Positions 45,600 to 55,399 are shown, counted from the stretch's first letter. The stretch: 64,000 nucleotides of DNA from Verrucomicrobiota bacterium (GCA_023386835.1 JAEWIY010000107.1:11548-75547), one strand, 5' to 3'. Program-made: numbers and translations. Notes: generated by a model not told the origin, from the sequence alone.

Positions 45600-46499
45600 T
45601 TAGTGGCCGGGGGTCGCGGCGGCCGGAGAGCCGTGGCCGTGATCATCGGCGCCTTCATGCGCGTGATCATGATCGTCGCCGTGGTTGCAGATCAGGCCGA
45701 TGTACACGCTGACCAGCAGCATGAATACGAGCGCCTGCACGAGGCCGATGAGCAGCTCAAGGAAGTAGAAGGGAAATACGAACGCCGTGCCGTGGAGCAG
45801 GTTCTCACCACCAAAGACGTTGCCGAAAAGTCGGAACGACAGGGAAACCGGACGGATGGCGATCGAGATCACCTCGATCAAACCGACCGCGAGGAAGATC
45901 AGTGTGAGGAAATAATAGATGACAGCCGGGACTTCCCGACGGTCGGCCTTGTTGCCGAACAGATCGTGCAGGATCAGTTTCGGGCCGGCGTAGCGCAAAA
46001 TCAGATACAGCCAGCCGGCCATGGCCACGACGGCCAGTGCGATCGTGCCGTTCATGTCCGCCGTAAACGGACGGATGAAAGGCTCAAAGATGTGTTCACC
46101 GTTCGGCCCGTGCCGTTCGAGACCCACCGTGCCGACGCCCGGCAGGAGCCCGGACCAGTTGTTGATTAGAATAAAGACGAACAGCGTCAGCAGAAGTGGA
46201 AGTGCGGCGGGAGCGGTGCGCTTTCCGACGATCGGTTCCACCAAGCCGCGAATGCCTTCCATCAGACCTTCGATCATCGCCTGGCCGCGGGACGGAACCA
46301 GCTTCGGGCGCGCACCGATTGCCAGCCGGACCGCCACGATCAAGAGAAGGGCGACGATCCACGTGGTGATGATACTGTTGGTCACCGGAAGACCGAAGAT
46401 CTCGAATCGCGTGGCGCTCGCAGCGCCCGCCGCATGCACCGGGAGGCCCGAAGCGAGAAACAGCGGGGAGAAGACGAAGAGTTTGGAAGCCCGGAACAT
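45600..46499 (-). CDS. atpB: ATP synthase subunit a
   Basis: 299 residues from ATG 46499, opening on a signal-like segment (KLFVFSPLFLASGLPVHAAG). An ATG at 46604 (MTIELRQHSWFRR) is a possible alternative adding 35 residues. The membrane core is typical: INNWSGLLPGVGTVG, and SIAIRPVSLSFRLFGNVFGG with the essential Arg in IRPVSLSFRLF. The C-terminus is His/Asp-rich (HGDDHDHAHEGADDHGHG), which could bind metal. It forms the proton half-channels against the c-ring. It is the first gene of the operon; no atpI precedes it. Confidence 0.94.
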   Translation of the reverse strand: MFRASKLFVFSPLFLASGLPVHAAGAASATRFEIFGLPVTNSIITTWIVALLLIVAVRLAIGARPKLVPSRGQAMIEGLMEGIRGLVEPIVGKRTAPAALPLLLTLFVFILINNWSGLLPGVGTVGLERHGPNGEHIFEPFIRPFTADMNGTIALAVVAMAGWLYLILRYAGPKLILHDLFGNKADRREVPAVIYYFLTLIFLAVGLIEVISIAIRPVSLSFRLFGNVFGGENLLHGTAFVFPFYFLELLIGLVQALVFMLLVSVYIGLICNHGDDHDHAHEGADDHGHGSPAAATPGH

Positions 46500-46671
46500 G
46501 GACGCGCGCGACGAATGTGAGGGTTTGAACGGGTTGTCGTAGGGGACGCTATGTAAGCCCGTCAACCTTCGAAACCAGCTGTGTTGTCGCAGCTCGATTG
46601 TCATTAGCCCCGGCCCGGCTTTCCGACGTGGTGGCTTATGTTCCACGGGAAACTCCCCGGGTTTGGGAACC

Positions 46672-47259
46672 TCATCGCCGGGTGGCGACGAGGGATTGGT
46701 AGCCTTCGGCGCGGGCTTGGAAGACGGTCGTTTCCTCGAAGGGCCAGCGATCGAGCGGGGCCAGTACCCAGGCGGGATGTTCCTGTACGGCGGCGGCGCC
46801 GGCCGCAAAATAGGGACCGTAGTCGGTACGGAAACAGAGCCGGGTGCCAGGGGCGCAGCGTTCGGCGAGGGCTGTCAGGAAGGGTTCCTGCATCAAACGA
46901 TGCTTCCAATGGCGCCGTTTCGGCCAGGGATCCGGGAACAGGACAAAGACATGCCGGGTGATGCGAAGCGATTCCGGCCAGGCGCTGAGCACCTCCATCG
47001 CGTCGCCTTTCAGCCAAGTGATATTAGTGAGGCCGGCCCGGGCGCTCTTGCGGGCGGCGCGTTCCAAGCGCTCCCGGAGGAGGTCCACCGCGATGCAGTG
47101 TTCGTTCCGGTGTGCGGCCGCGTAGGCGGTCAAGAAATGGCCGTGGCCACAGCCGATCTCCAGCGAGAGTGCGCCTCCGGTGGTGGGCACGACCGCCAAG
47201 GCAGCGCGCAGGTCGTTCACGCGACGTTCACGGAGGGTTTCGGCTTGCTCGATCGGCAC
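46672..47259 (-). CDS. trmB: tRNA (guanine-N7-)-methyltransferase
   Basis: 195 residues from GTG 47259. SAM-binding motif LEIGCGHGHFLTAYAAAH and the TrmB signature VFVLFPDPWPKRRHWKHRL, with CFRTDYGPYF downstream, identify it. TrmB makes m7G46 in the variable loop of many tRNAs. It lies about 170 bases upstream of atpB on the same strand, so some transcripts may run into the atp operon. Confidence 0.95.
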   Translation of the reverse strand: MPIEQAETLRERRVNDLRAALAVVPTTGGALSLEIGCGHGHFLTAYAAAHRNEHCIAVDLLRERLERAARKSARAGLTNITWLKGDAMEVLSAWPESLRITRHVFVLFPDPWPKRRHWKHRLMQEPFLTALAERCAPGTRLCFRTDYGPYFAAGAAAVQEHPAWVLAPLDRWPFEETTVFQARAEGYQSLVATRR

Positions 47260-47354
47260 GCCATCGCGCTAGCCGGACTTCGCCAGGCGGCGCAATCTCT
47301 TCTGTGAAGCTCAAGATCCGCCGAACCCAGCGGTGGGAAAATTGGTGGAGGCGT

Positions 47355-48629
47355 TTAGCGCTCCAGGGGCGGCACGGGCAGGGCGACGCCGAAGGTCGTT
47401 CCCTCCCCCACCCGGCTCTGCGCCCAAACGCGGCCGCCGTGGAGTTGAACGATGTGTTTTACGATGCTTAGTCCGAGACCCGTTCCGCCCTTGTCGCGCG
47501 AACGACCCTTGTCGATGCGGTAGAAGCGCTCAAACACCCGACCGAGATCCTGCTCCGGGATGCCGGGACCATTGTCCCGCACGGTGGCGTGGACTTCCCC
47601 ACCCTGCCGTGTGGCGCTGATGTGGATAAACGAACCGGCCGGCGTGTACTTCAGCGCATTATCCAAAAGGTTTTCAAAAACCTGGGTGATCCGCAGCGGA
47701 TCGAGGCGCAATTGGGGGAGCCGGTCGGGTACCTCCAAGGTTAGCCGGTGCTGCGTCGCCGTCGGCCGCGCCGAGTAGTCATTGAACACGGTGCGCAGCA
47801 GCTCGCCCAAGTCGGCCCGCTCGGGGCGGAGCTCCGGATTGCCCGATTCGAGGCGGGAGAGGAGCAGCAAGTCATTGAGCAAGGAGGTCAGCCGTTCGGT
47901 ATGACGCTGGGCCGTACGCAGAAAACGGTCGCGGTCGGTCTCCGACATCGTGAGTTGCTCATCCACGAGCGTCTCGAGATTGCCCCGAATGACACTCAGC
48001 GGTGTCCGAAGTTCGTGGGAGACGTTGGCTACGAATTCCTTACGCATGCGTTCGAGCCGTTTGTGCTGCGTCACGTCGTGCAGAACGAACAGGACCAAGG
48101 GCGCTGTCTCCGCTGGTGTGGGGGCGAGCGTTGTCCCGGTGATCTCGACCCAGCGGGCGCCTGAGTCGTGTTGAACTTCAATATGCTCGCGCGGCTCGGC
48201 CCGGCCGGCCCGGACATCCTCCAGATAAGCCAGAAAGGTGGTGCCGGGCAGCACCTGCTCAACGCGTTGGTGCAACGCCGGGCTGGAACGCGGGAAGATT
48301 GCGTGCAGTGCCCGGTTGGCGAGGACAATGCGATTCCCGGCATCCACCACCAAAACGGCCTCCTGAAGGCTGCCCAAGGTGGCTTCCAGCTGGCTGAGCT
48401 GCCCGGTGCGCTGTTGCCGCAATTGCTGCAGCTCCTCCAGCAGCTCGTTCAAGCCGGCGGAGAGATGATTCCATTCCGATGCGGCCTGCGGTCGGCCGGT
48501 TTCCGTCAGCAGCGGACGTCCCGCGGAAACGGCCTCGAGCAACTGCCGCCGGGCCGCCCGATCCTGCGTCAGGCGCCAGAGCGCCAGGCCAAGCGCCAGT
48601 GCCAGCAGGGCGGTTGTAAGTATCCACAT
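47355..48629 (-). CDS. PhoR-like sensor histidine kinase
   Basis: 424 residues. One N-terminal membrane helix (MWILTTALLALALGLALWRL), a PAS domain (LGSLQEAVLVVDAGNRIVLA) and then the kinase core: H-box FVANVSHELRTPLSVIRGNL, N-box DNALKYTPAG, G-boxes VRDNGPGIPEQD and GGTGLGLSIVKHIV. The small periplasmic part and cytoplasmic PAS fit PhoR, the phosphate-limitation sensor. It starts 5 bases after the response regulator. No pst genes lie near, so the phosphate link is by family likeness only. Confidence 0.88.
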   Translation of the reverse strand: MWILTTALLALALGLALWRLTQDRAARRQLLEAVSAGRPLLTETGRPQAASEWNHLSAGLNELLEELQQLRQQRTGQLSQLEATLGSLQEAVLVVDAGNRIVLANRALHAIFPRSSPALHQRVEQVLPGTTFLAYLEDVRAGRAEPREHIEVQHDSGARWVEITGTTLAPTPAETAPLVLFVLHDVTQHKRLERMRKEFVANVSHELRTPLSVIRGNLETLVDEQLTMSETDRDRFLRTAQRHTERLTSLLNDLLLLSRLESGNPELRPERADLGELLRTVFNDYSARPTATQHRLTLEVPDRLPQLRLDPLRITQVFENLLDNALKYTPAGSFIHISATRQGGEVHATVRDNGPGIPEQDLGRVFERFYRIDKGRSRDKGGTGLGLSIVKHIVQLHGGRVWAQSRVGEGTTFGVALPVPPLER

Positions 48630-48634
48630 AACAG

Positions 48635-49372
48635 CTACGAATGCGGACGCACGGGCGCCGCCTCGCCGGCCCGGCGCTCCGCCAGCCGGTACCCCACTCC
48701 GCGGATCGTCTCGATCCAGTCGGCCTCGGCACCGAGTTTCTCCCGCAGCCGCCGGACGTGGGTGTCGACCGTCCGGGTTTCAATCTCCGTTTCGTAGTTC
48801 CAGACGTTGAGCAGGAGGTGCTCGCGCGTCTGGACGCGCCCGCGTCGTTCGAGGAGCAGACGCAGGAGTTTGAATTCGGTGGCGGTGAGGTCGACGGAGC
48901 CGCCCTGCACCCGCACCTCGTGGCGGTCGATATCCAGCTCGATGCTGCCGGCTCTGAGCACCCGCGGCGTGGCCGCGTCCCCCACCCCGTCGGCCCGCCG
49001 CAGGATTCCCTGGATGCGCAGGCCCAGTTCGCGCACGGAAAACGGCTTCACGACGTAGTCGTCCGCGCCTGTCTCCAAACCTTGGATACGATCGGACTCC
49101 TCGGCCCGCGCGGTGAGAAAGATCACCGGGATGCGGGCCAGAGCCGGATCAGCCCGCAGCAGTCGGCAGATCTGGAACCCGTTCAGGTCCGGCATCATCA
49201 CGTCGAGGACAACCAGATCGGGACGGAACGCCCGGGCGGCGGCGAGGCTCCCGGTGGGATCGTTCACCGTCTGGACCTCCAAGCCCCGACTGCGCAGGTG
49301 GTAACTCACGAGCTCGGTCACATCGATCTCGTCGTCCACCACCAGTACCCGTTTGGGTCGGCTCTCGCTCAT
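48635..49372 (-). CDS. PhoB-like OmpR-family response regulator
   Basis: 245 residues. The receiver domain has acidic pocket residues in RVLVVDDEIDVTEL, the phosphorylated Asp in DLVVLDVMMPDLNGF and the conserved Lys in VVKPFSVRELGLR. The C-terminal winged helix is clear (DRHEVRVQGGSVDLTATEFK, TVDTHVRRLREKLG). It should be phosphorylated by the adjacent histidine kinase and bind promoters as a dimer. No canonical Pho box was found upstream. Confidence 0.93.
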   Translation of the reverse strand: MSESRPKRVLVVDDEIDVTELVSYHLRSRGLEVQTVNDPTGSLAAARAFRPDLVVLDVMMPDLNGFQICRLLRADPALARIPVIFLTARAEESDRIQGLETGADDYVVKPFSVRELGLRIQGILRRADGVGDAATPRVLRAGSIELDIDRHEVRVQGGSVDLTATEFKLLRLLLERRGRVQTREHLLLNVWNYETEIETRTVDTHVRRLREKLGAEADWIETIRGVGYRLAERRAGEAAPVRPHS

Positions 49373-49447
49373 ACGCCCAGTGTATGCGCGCGGCTGCTCG
49401 GGCCGAGTCGAATCCTGCCACGTTTCACAAATGTTACAATTCGGAGC

Positions 49448-51325
49448 TTAGGCTTGGCGGCGGTCGGCGGCCAGTTTCACCAGCAAGATGCTGATGTCCG
49501 CTGGATTGACGCCACTGATCCGACTCGCCTGCCCGAGGCTGAAAGGTCGTGCCTCGTGGAGTTTAAGGGCGCTCTCCCGGCGGAGACCCCGAATAGCCAT
49601 GTAATCCAGATCTGGTGGAATTTTGACCTTCTCGATTTCGGATAGCTTCTCGATCTGCCGCTGCTCGCGCTCCAGATAGCCCCGATAGGCGACCCGATAC
49701 CAAATTTCGGTTCGAATCTCCGCAGAAAGAGCGGAATAGTCCGCCGGCAGATGCGGAGGCGGGTTGCCGGTCGACATCGCCTGCCGGATGCGATCCCCCC
49801 AAGTCCCCTGCCCTCCACCCGGACGTTCGTTCTCCAAGCGCTGGACCCAAGTGTCCACCTCGGCGGCTTTGTTGGCGATGCGCGCCAGCCGGGAGGCGGA
49901 CACAAGGCCGTGCTGAGACGCATGGTGCTGCAGCCGTAGCTCGGCGCTGCCGTGATTGAACAACAGGCGGTATTCGGCGCGGCTGGTGAACATACGATAC
50001 GGCTCCCGCGTGCCTTTGGTCACCAGATCATCGATCAGCACGCCAAGATAGCCTTCGTGGCGGCCGATGATCAGCGGTGCGGAGCCCCGGACCTTGTTTG
50101 CTGCGTTGACGCCAGCCACCAGTCCTTGGGCCGCGGCCTCTTCGTAGCCCGAGGTGCCATTGATTTGGCCGGCGAAGAACAGGTTCTCGACGCGTTTGGA
50201 CTCCAAGGACGGCAGGAGCTGCGTGGGTGGCGCGAAATCGTACTCTACGGCGTAGGCCGGGCGCAGCAGCTCCGCACGCTCCAGGCCCGGCACGCTCCGG
50301 ACCATGGCGAGTTGAACCTCGAACGGCAGTGAAGTGGAGAGCCCGTTGACGTAGTATTCGTTGGTGGATCGTCCTTCGGGCTCGAGGAAGAGCAGATGAC
50401 GCGGTTTGTCCGCGAACCGGACGAACTTGTCTTCAATGCTTGGGCAGTAGCGCGGTCCCACACCTTCAATTTCGCCCGAGTACATGGCTGACCGATGAAG
50501 GTTGTCCCGAACCAGGCGGGCGGTTTCTTCGGTCGTATAAGTCATCCAGCAGGACACCTGATTGGTGCCGGGTGCCCAGCCCAGGCGGGATTCGCCGGTT
50601 TGTTCCACGTGGAACAATGGCTCCGGATCGCGGGTATCGTGGAACGCGAACAAGGTGGGCTCCGCGTCGCCGCGTTGTTCCTCCATCTTGGAGAAGTCCA
50701 GCGATCGTCCCAGCAGCCGAGGTGGCGTGCCGGTTTTGAGCCGCTTCAGTTCAATCCCGGCCGCTTCCAGGCTCCCGGAGAGTGTACGCGCGCTGAAATC
50801 GCCCAAGCGGCCACCTTCCTGCTTGTTGGCGCCAATGTGCATCAACCCACGCAGGAAGGTCCCCGTCGTCACGACCACCGTTTGGCCCCGAAAATCGAGA
50901 TCCAAGCTAGTCTGCACGCCCACCACGCGGTTTCTCTCGACCAGGAGCCCCGTCACGGTGGCTTGGAACAGACGAAGATTGGGTTGCAGCTCCAGCGTGT
51001 GCTTGAGCCGGAATTGATAGGCCTTCTTGTCGCACTGCGCCCGCGGCGACTGCACTGCGGGGCCCTTTGATTCGTTCAGCAGGCGGAACTGGATGGCAGT
51101 GACGTCCGTATTGATCGCCATTTCACCCCCGAGCGCATCGATTTCGCGCACCATGTGGCCTTTGGCTTGGCCACCGATAGCCGGGTTGCAGCTCATCTGG
51201 GCCACGGTATCAATATTGCCGGTGAGGAGCAGGGTGGAGGCGCCCATCCGGGCCGCGGCCAGCGCGGCTTCGCAGCCGGCGTGTCCGGCCCCACAGACGA
51301 TGACATCAAAAACGAGGGATTGCAT
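49448..51325 (-). CDS. mnmG: tRNA uridine 5-carboxymethylaminomethyl modification enzyme MnmG (GidA)
   Basis: 625 residues. The FAD motif is VIVCGAGHAGCEAALAAARM; the family blocks MSCNPAIGGQAKGHMVREID and GTFLRGLMHIG with NGTSGYEEAAAQGL are all present. With MnmE it modifies U34 of tRNAs reading split codon boxes. The start codon overlaps the mnmE stop (TAATG), so the partners are translationally coupled. Confidence 0.98.
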   Translation of the reverse strand: MQSLVFDVIVCGAGHAGCEAALAAARMGASTLLLTGNIDTVAQMSCNPAIGGQAKGHMVREIDALGGEMAINTDVTAIQFRLLNESKGPAVQSPRAQCDKKAYQFRLKHTLELQPNLRLFQATVTGLLVERNRVVGVQTSLDLDFRGQTVVVTTGTFLRGLMHIGANKQEGGRLGDFSARTLSGSLEAAGIELKRLKTGTPPRLLGRSLDFSKMEEQRGDAEPTLFAFHDTRDPEPLFHVEQTGESRLGWAPGTNQVSCWMTYTTEETARLVRDNLHRSAMYSGEIEGVGPRYCPSIEDKFVRFADKPRHLLFLEPEGRSTNEYYVNGLSTSLPFEVQLAMVRSVPGLERAELLRPAYAVEYDFAPPTQLLPSLESKRVENLFFAGQINGTSGYEEAAAQGLVAGVNAANKVRGSAPLIIGRHEGYLGVLIDDLVTKGTREPYRMFTSRAEYRLLFNHGSAELRLQHHASQHGLVSASRLARIANKAAEVDTWVQRLENERPGGGQGTWGDRIRQAMSTGNPPPHLPADYSALSAEIRTEIWYRVAYRGYLEREQRQIEKLSEIEKVKIPPDLDYMAIRGLRRESALKLHEARPFSLGQASRISGVNPADISILLVKLAADRRQA

Positions 51326-52686
51326 TACTTGCCGATACAGAAGGTGGCGAAGAGCTGATCGAGCACCTCCTCGTGGTCAATGCGGCCAGCTATTTCACCA
51401 ACGGCGTCCAGCGCCAGCCGCAGGTTGCTGGCCAGCAGCTCGGCGGGCGCGCCTTGCACCAACTGGGACTCCGCGAGTTCAAGCAACGTTCGCGCCCGAG
51501 CCAGCGCATCCGCGTGCCGCGCGTTGATGGCCAGAATCTCGTCTCCCAAGGCAGGATTGAGTCGCTCGGCGGCCTCGGTGATGCCACCAATCAGGTCATC
51601 CAATCCGGCTCCCGTGAGCGCCGAGGTTTGATAGTGGGGCAGGGCAGGGAAGGGAGACGCCGGATTGCGACCGGCTTTCACGGTGTCCCACTTGTTCAGG
51701 ATCACCAGTGTGCGGTCGACCGGGAGCAGCTCCCGCACGGATGGTGACAGGGCAGGGGAGGGCGCGGTGACATCAAGGACCAGCAGCACCAAGTCGGCCT
51801 GCCGCAGCCGGTCAATCGTCCGCTCGATGCCCTGGCGCTCGATCTCTCCTGGTTTTGGATTCAGACCGGCGGTGTCGATCAACCTCAACCAGTGGCCTCC
51901 GACGCTCAGCGACTCCTCCAGATAGTCCCGCGTGGTGCCTGGCTCGGGGCTGACCAACGCGCGTTCGTGACCCACTAAAGCGTTGAGCAGACTACTCTTG
52001 CCCACGTTCGGCTCTCCAAGAATAACCGTCCGCAAGCCGTGCCGGAGCACGTCTCCGTAACGTTGCGTGGCCAGCAGCCTCCCTGTGCGTTGCCAAGTGG
52101 CCCGAACGTCTTCGAGCAGCGCCGCCCGGTTTTCCGGGGGTAAGTCGTCGTCGGGGAAGTCAATGTAGGCCTCAACTTGGGCCAACGCGGCAATCAGCTG
52201 CTGGGAGACCTTTCCAAGTACCTCACCGAGAGCGCCTTGCAATTGAGTCTGGGCGGCGCGGAGGGCGGCGTCACTGCGGGCGTGAATCACATCCATCACC
52301 GCCTCCGCCTGTGTCAGGTCGAGGCGGCCGTTGAGAAACGCGCGGCGAGTAAACTCGCCGGGTTCCGCCAGTCGGCACCCGCGGGAGATCAGATCACTTA
52401 CCACGGCTTGGACAATCAGGGGATTTCCGTGGGTGGAGATCTCCAGCAGGTCTTCACCGGTGTAGGAAGCTGGCGCGACAAAGCGGGTGACCACCACTTC
52501 GTCCAGTCGATCCCCGGCGCCACTGAAATAGGGAAGGTGAGTGGCCGTGCGGGGCTGAAGTTCGGTTTCGCCGAAGATCGCACGCGCCAACTCGGGCACC
52601 AGCGAACCGCTGGCGCGCAAAAGCGCCAGAGCCGAGGTTCCTCGTGGCGTGGCCGGTGCCACGATCGTGTCGACGGGAGAGGGCAT
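51325..52686 (-). CDS. mnmE: tRNA modification GTPase MnmE (TrmE)
   Basis: 453 residues from ATG 52686 (MPSPVDTIVAPATPRGTSAL). The tetrahydrofolate-binding N-domain (GEDLLEISTHGNPLIVQAVV) and helical domain surround a G domain: LGEPNVGKSSLLNALVGHER, DTAGLNPKPGEIERQG and NKWDTV. The terminal CIGK carries the conserved Cys of the CxGK motif. It acts with MnmG, encoded directly downstream. Confidence 0.98.
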   Translation of the reverse strand: MPSPVDTIVAPATPRGTSALALLRASGSLVPELARAIFGETELQPRTATHLPYFSGAGDRLDEVVVTRFVAPASYTGEDLLEISTHGNPLIVQAVVSDLISRGCRLAEPGEFTRRAFLNGRLDLTQAEAVMDVIHARSDAALRAAQTQLQGALGEVLGKVSQQLIAALAQVEAYIDFPDDDLPPENRAALLEDVRATWQRTGRLLATQRYGDVLRHGLRTVILGEPNVGKSSLLNALVGHERALVSPEPGTTRDYLEESLSVGGHWLRLIDTAGLNPKPGEIERQGIERTIDRLRQADLVLLVLDVTAPSPALSPSVRELLPVDRTLVILNKWDTVKAGRNPASPFPALPHYQTSALTGAGLDDLIGGITEAAERLNPALGDEILAINARHADALARARTLLELAESQLVQGAPAELLASNLRLALDAVGEIAGRIDHEEVLDQLFATFCIGK

Positions 52687-52971
52687 ACGTGGAGGCAACC
52701 GAACAAGCGGAAACCCGCGACGCAAAAGGATTTCGTTTCCCTTGCCCCGCCCGTCTCCCCGGGAGCGTCAGGGGCTTACCCCAGGCGAGTTGTAGCCAAC
52801 GGCCAACTACGGTTCGACCACCAGGCATGTAAGGCACTAGTAAGGAGAGACTAACGAAATAACGGGCCGCGACCGTTTGACGGGCCGGTCGGTTCCCCTG
52901 CCGGGCGTGCGCTTCGATTCTCCTCAAGTGGCGCAGCTGCCCGCCGATATGCGGCATTGACATTTCATCCC
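52687..52971. other. 285-base divergent intergenic region
   Basis: It lies between divergent mnmE and the TonB-domain gene and must carry both promoters. I see no RNA gene. A short GTAG/CTAC repeat occurs in the centre, and TTGACA at 52957 is too close to the start codon at 52972 to serve that gene. Confidence 0.5.
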
Positions 52972-53328
52972 ATGCGACACCTCCAGCTCTTCCTCTGCGC
53001 TCTCGCTCTCTCGCTCAGCTTTCTGCCCGTCCGTGCAGAAGATGAGTTCGTCAAGCCGGACACCCCGCCGGTTCCGGTTCGCACTCCGCCGCCGCAGTAC
53101 CCGAACAGCCTGCGCCGTGACGGCGTGACGGGCATCGTGACGGTGGCGATCGTCGTCGACGACAAGGGGGCGGTGGTCTCTGCGGCCATCAACAAGTCGT
53201 CCAACCCGGAATTCGACGCTCCTTCTCTCGACGCAGTAAAGAAGTGGAAGTTCAAGCCGGCCACGAAGGACAACCAAGCCGTCGCCGCGAAGGTGATCGT
53301 GCCATTGCACTTCACTTCGGAGAGCTGA
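52972..53328 (+). CDS. Periplasmic TonB C-terminal-domain protein
   Basis: 118 residues from ATG 52972. A signal peptide (LQLFLCALALSLSFLPVRAE) leads to a free TonB C-terminal domain: PPQYPNSLRRDGVTGIVTVA, DDKGAVVSAAINKSSNPEFD and DAVKKWKFKPATKDN. It has neither the membrane anchor nor the Pro-rich spacer of full TonB, so it cannot transduce energy by itself. It is followed one base after its stop by the chemotaxis receptor, so the pair is translationally linked. Confidence 0.87.
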   Translation: MRHLQLFLCALALSLSFLPVRAEDEFVKPDTPPVPVRTPPPQYPNSLRRDGVTGIVTVAIVVDDKGAVVSAAINKSSNPEFDAPSLDAVKKWKFKPATKDNQAVAAKVIVPLHFTSES

Positions 53329-53329
53329 C

Positions 53330-55399
53330 ATGAAAGGGGCGTTTTCCACCATCGGCCGCAAGATTGCGGCCGGTTTTTGTGTCGTCCTCCTGCTACTACT
53401 CGCGCTGGCGGGAGTGACGCGGCTGGTGCTGATCGAGGTCGGTCGCGACCTCACCCTGTTCACCGCCAGCACGTCGGAAACGACCGAGGCGGCCAAACTG
53501 GAGGCCGCAATGCTCAAGCTTCAGGTCGGGGTCGAGCAATGGATCGCCGTTCCGGGTCCCGAGCTCGAGCAGAAGTACCAGAAGGAGAAAGCCGCGCTCG
53601 ACCAGGTCTTCGCGGACGCGAACGCCGTCTTCGCCAATTCCGAGCGTGATGCGCAAATCCAGCGGGCGCACAAGTACTTCGATGAGTACGACGCCGCCTT
53701 TGGCAAACTGCGCCAGCTGCACGCGCGCCGTACGGCGACAGTGGCGTCGGGGCTGGAGCAACCGGCGACCGCGATCGTTTCTGGACTGAACAAGGTCCTG
53801 GCTTCTGCTCGCGAAATCGGTGACCAGAATACGGCGGTTAAATCGTCGAACGCGCTGCTGAGTTACTACGAGGCGTCGGCCGCCACCAACAGTTACCTGC
53901 TGCGGGCCGACGCGGGCGTTGCCGCACGTTGTGAAGAGGCCACGACCCGCCTGCAGAAGCAGGTGGCCGGTCTCCTGCGGGACCAGCAGATGGCCGCCGA
54001 GCTCGACTCCAGTCTCGCTGATCCGGAGAAGGACGCGCTGCTGAAGTCGGTCGGCGAACAGATCGATCGCTACATCGCCGGTTTCCAGGAAGTGACAGCG
54101 CTCTCAGCCCAACAGTCGGCCATCGTGCGCGACGACCTCGCGCGCCTGGCACCGCTGTTCTCGGCTGAAGTATCCGGTGTGTTGCGACAGGTGAGCCAGC
54201 TGCAGGATGAAGTCGGCGCGGCCGCCGCGCAGAATCACCAGCGCAACCAGGCGTTCGTCATGACGCTGACCTTGGGCGGCATCGTGCTCGGTTGCATTTG
54301 TGCGTGGTGGATTGGACGCAGCGTGAGCCGTCCGATCGCTGCTCTGGCGGCGCGGCTGACCTCTGGGGCCAGCTTCACGAGCAACGCCGCGGCGCAGGTC
54401 TCGGGTGCGAGCAAGGCAATGGCGGACGGATCTTCCCGGCAGGCCGCTGCGCTCGAGGAGAGCTCCGCGTCGCTGGAGGAGATGGCTGGCATGACCAAGG
54501 CGAATGCCGACAACGCCCAGCGCGCGAAGCAGCTGGCGAATCAGGCGCGCCAGGCCGCCGACACCGGCACCGCGGACGTGAAAGAAATGCGGACGGCGAT
54601 GCAGGCGATCGTCGCTTCGTCCTCCGAGATTTCGAAGATCATCAAGACAATCGACGAGATCGCGTTCCAGACGAACATCCTCGCGCTCAATGCGGCGGTT
54701 GAAGCCGCCCGCGCGGGTGACGCTGGATTGGGTTTTGCCGTCGTCGCGGACGAAGTGCGCGCGCTGGCGCAACGCTCGGTCCAAGCGGCGCGGGAGACGG
54801 CGCAGAAGATTTCGGACGCCACGTCGCGCTCCGAACAAGGCGCGCAGATCAGCGAACGCGTGGCCAAGAGTCTCGACGAAATCACGACCCGCGCCCGCGA
54901 AGTGGACGATATCATCGGCCAGATTGCCACGGCTTCGCACGAGCAGAGCCAGGGCATCATTCAGGTCACTGGCGCCGTCGCGGACATGGACAAGGTCACG
55001 CAGTCCAATGCGGCCACCGCCGAACAGACTTCTGCCGCCGCCGCCGAACTCGACGAGCAGGTCACGCAACTGCAGCGCATCGTGCGCGAGCTCGAGGTCA
55101 TGGTGGGTGGTGACGCCCAGCCGGGCGCAAATCAACCGGAGTCGGCCAGGATCGTTTCACCCGTTGCGGTGGCGGCGCCGGCGGTCTCCACGCCGAAGCC
55201 GTCGACCAAGGGCAAAGGACGTGTCCTGGGCACGCCGCACCGTCCAGCGACCGAATCCAATGGTCACGGTGGTTGGGTCCCGGTTGAGCAGGAGGCGCAC
55301 GCTCCTGGGACAAACGGGCGCAACGGAGCGTCGAAGTCGTCTGCCAAGGAGAAGGCCTCCAACGGCCAGGACGACGAGCACCTGCGGTTCTTCCGCTAA
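53330..55399 (+). CDS. Methyl-accepting chemotaxis protein
   Basis: 689 residues. An N-terminal membrane helix (KIAAGFCVVLLLLLALAGV), a periplasmic helical sensor of about 250 residues and a second helix (VMTLTLGGIVLGCICAWWIG) lead to the cytoplasmic signalling coiled coil. Its hairpin tip reads EIAFQTNILALNAAVEAARA and VVADEVRALAQRSV, the CheA/CheW contact. The tail is Ser/Gly/Ala-rich and ends DDEHLRFFR, with no NWETF-like CheR docking peptide. The ligand is unknown; no other chemotaxis genes are nearby. Confidence 0.95.
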   Translation: MKGAFSTIGRKIAAGFCVVLLLLLALAGVTRLVLIEVGRDLTLFTASTSETTEAAKLEAAMLKLQVGVEQWIAVPGPELEQKYQKEKAALDQVFADANAVFANSERDAQIQRAHKYFDEYDAAFGKLRQLHARRTATVASGLEQPATAIVSGLNKVLASAREIGDQNTAVKSSNALLSYYEASAATNSYLLRADAGVAARCEEATTRLQKQVAGLLRDQQMAAELDSSLADPEKDALLKSVGEQIDRYIAGFQEVTALSAQQSAIVRDDLARLAPLFSAEVSGVLRQVSQLQDEVGAAAAQNHQRNQAFVMTLTLGGIVLGCICAWWIGRSVSRPIAALAARLTSGASFTSNAAAQVSGASKAMADGSSRQAAALEESSASLEEMAGMTKANADNAQRAKQLANQARQAADTGTADVKEMRTAMQAIVASSSEISKIIKTIDEIAFQTNILALNAAVEAARAGDAGLGFAVVADEVRALAQRSVQAARETAQKISDATSRSEQGAQISERVAKSLDEITTRAREVDDIIGQIATASHEQSQGIIQVTGAVADMDKVTQSNAATAEQTSAAAAELDEQVTQLQRIVRELEVMVGGDAQPGANQPESARIVSPVAVAAPAVSTPKPSTKGKGRVLGTPHRPATESNGHGGWVPVEQEAHAPGTNGRNGASKSSAKEKASNGQDDEHLRFFR

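Noticed and set aside
46500..46671. atpI gene upstream of atpB
   Set aside because: The gap is only about 170 bases and no small hydrophobic frame fits.
49373..49447. Pho box in front of the PhoB-like gene
   Set aside because: Two TTGT elements occur 9 bases apart, but spacing and sequence do not match the 11-base repeat of a Pho box.
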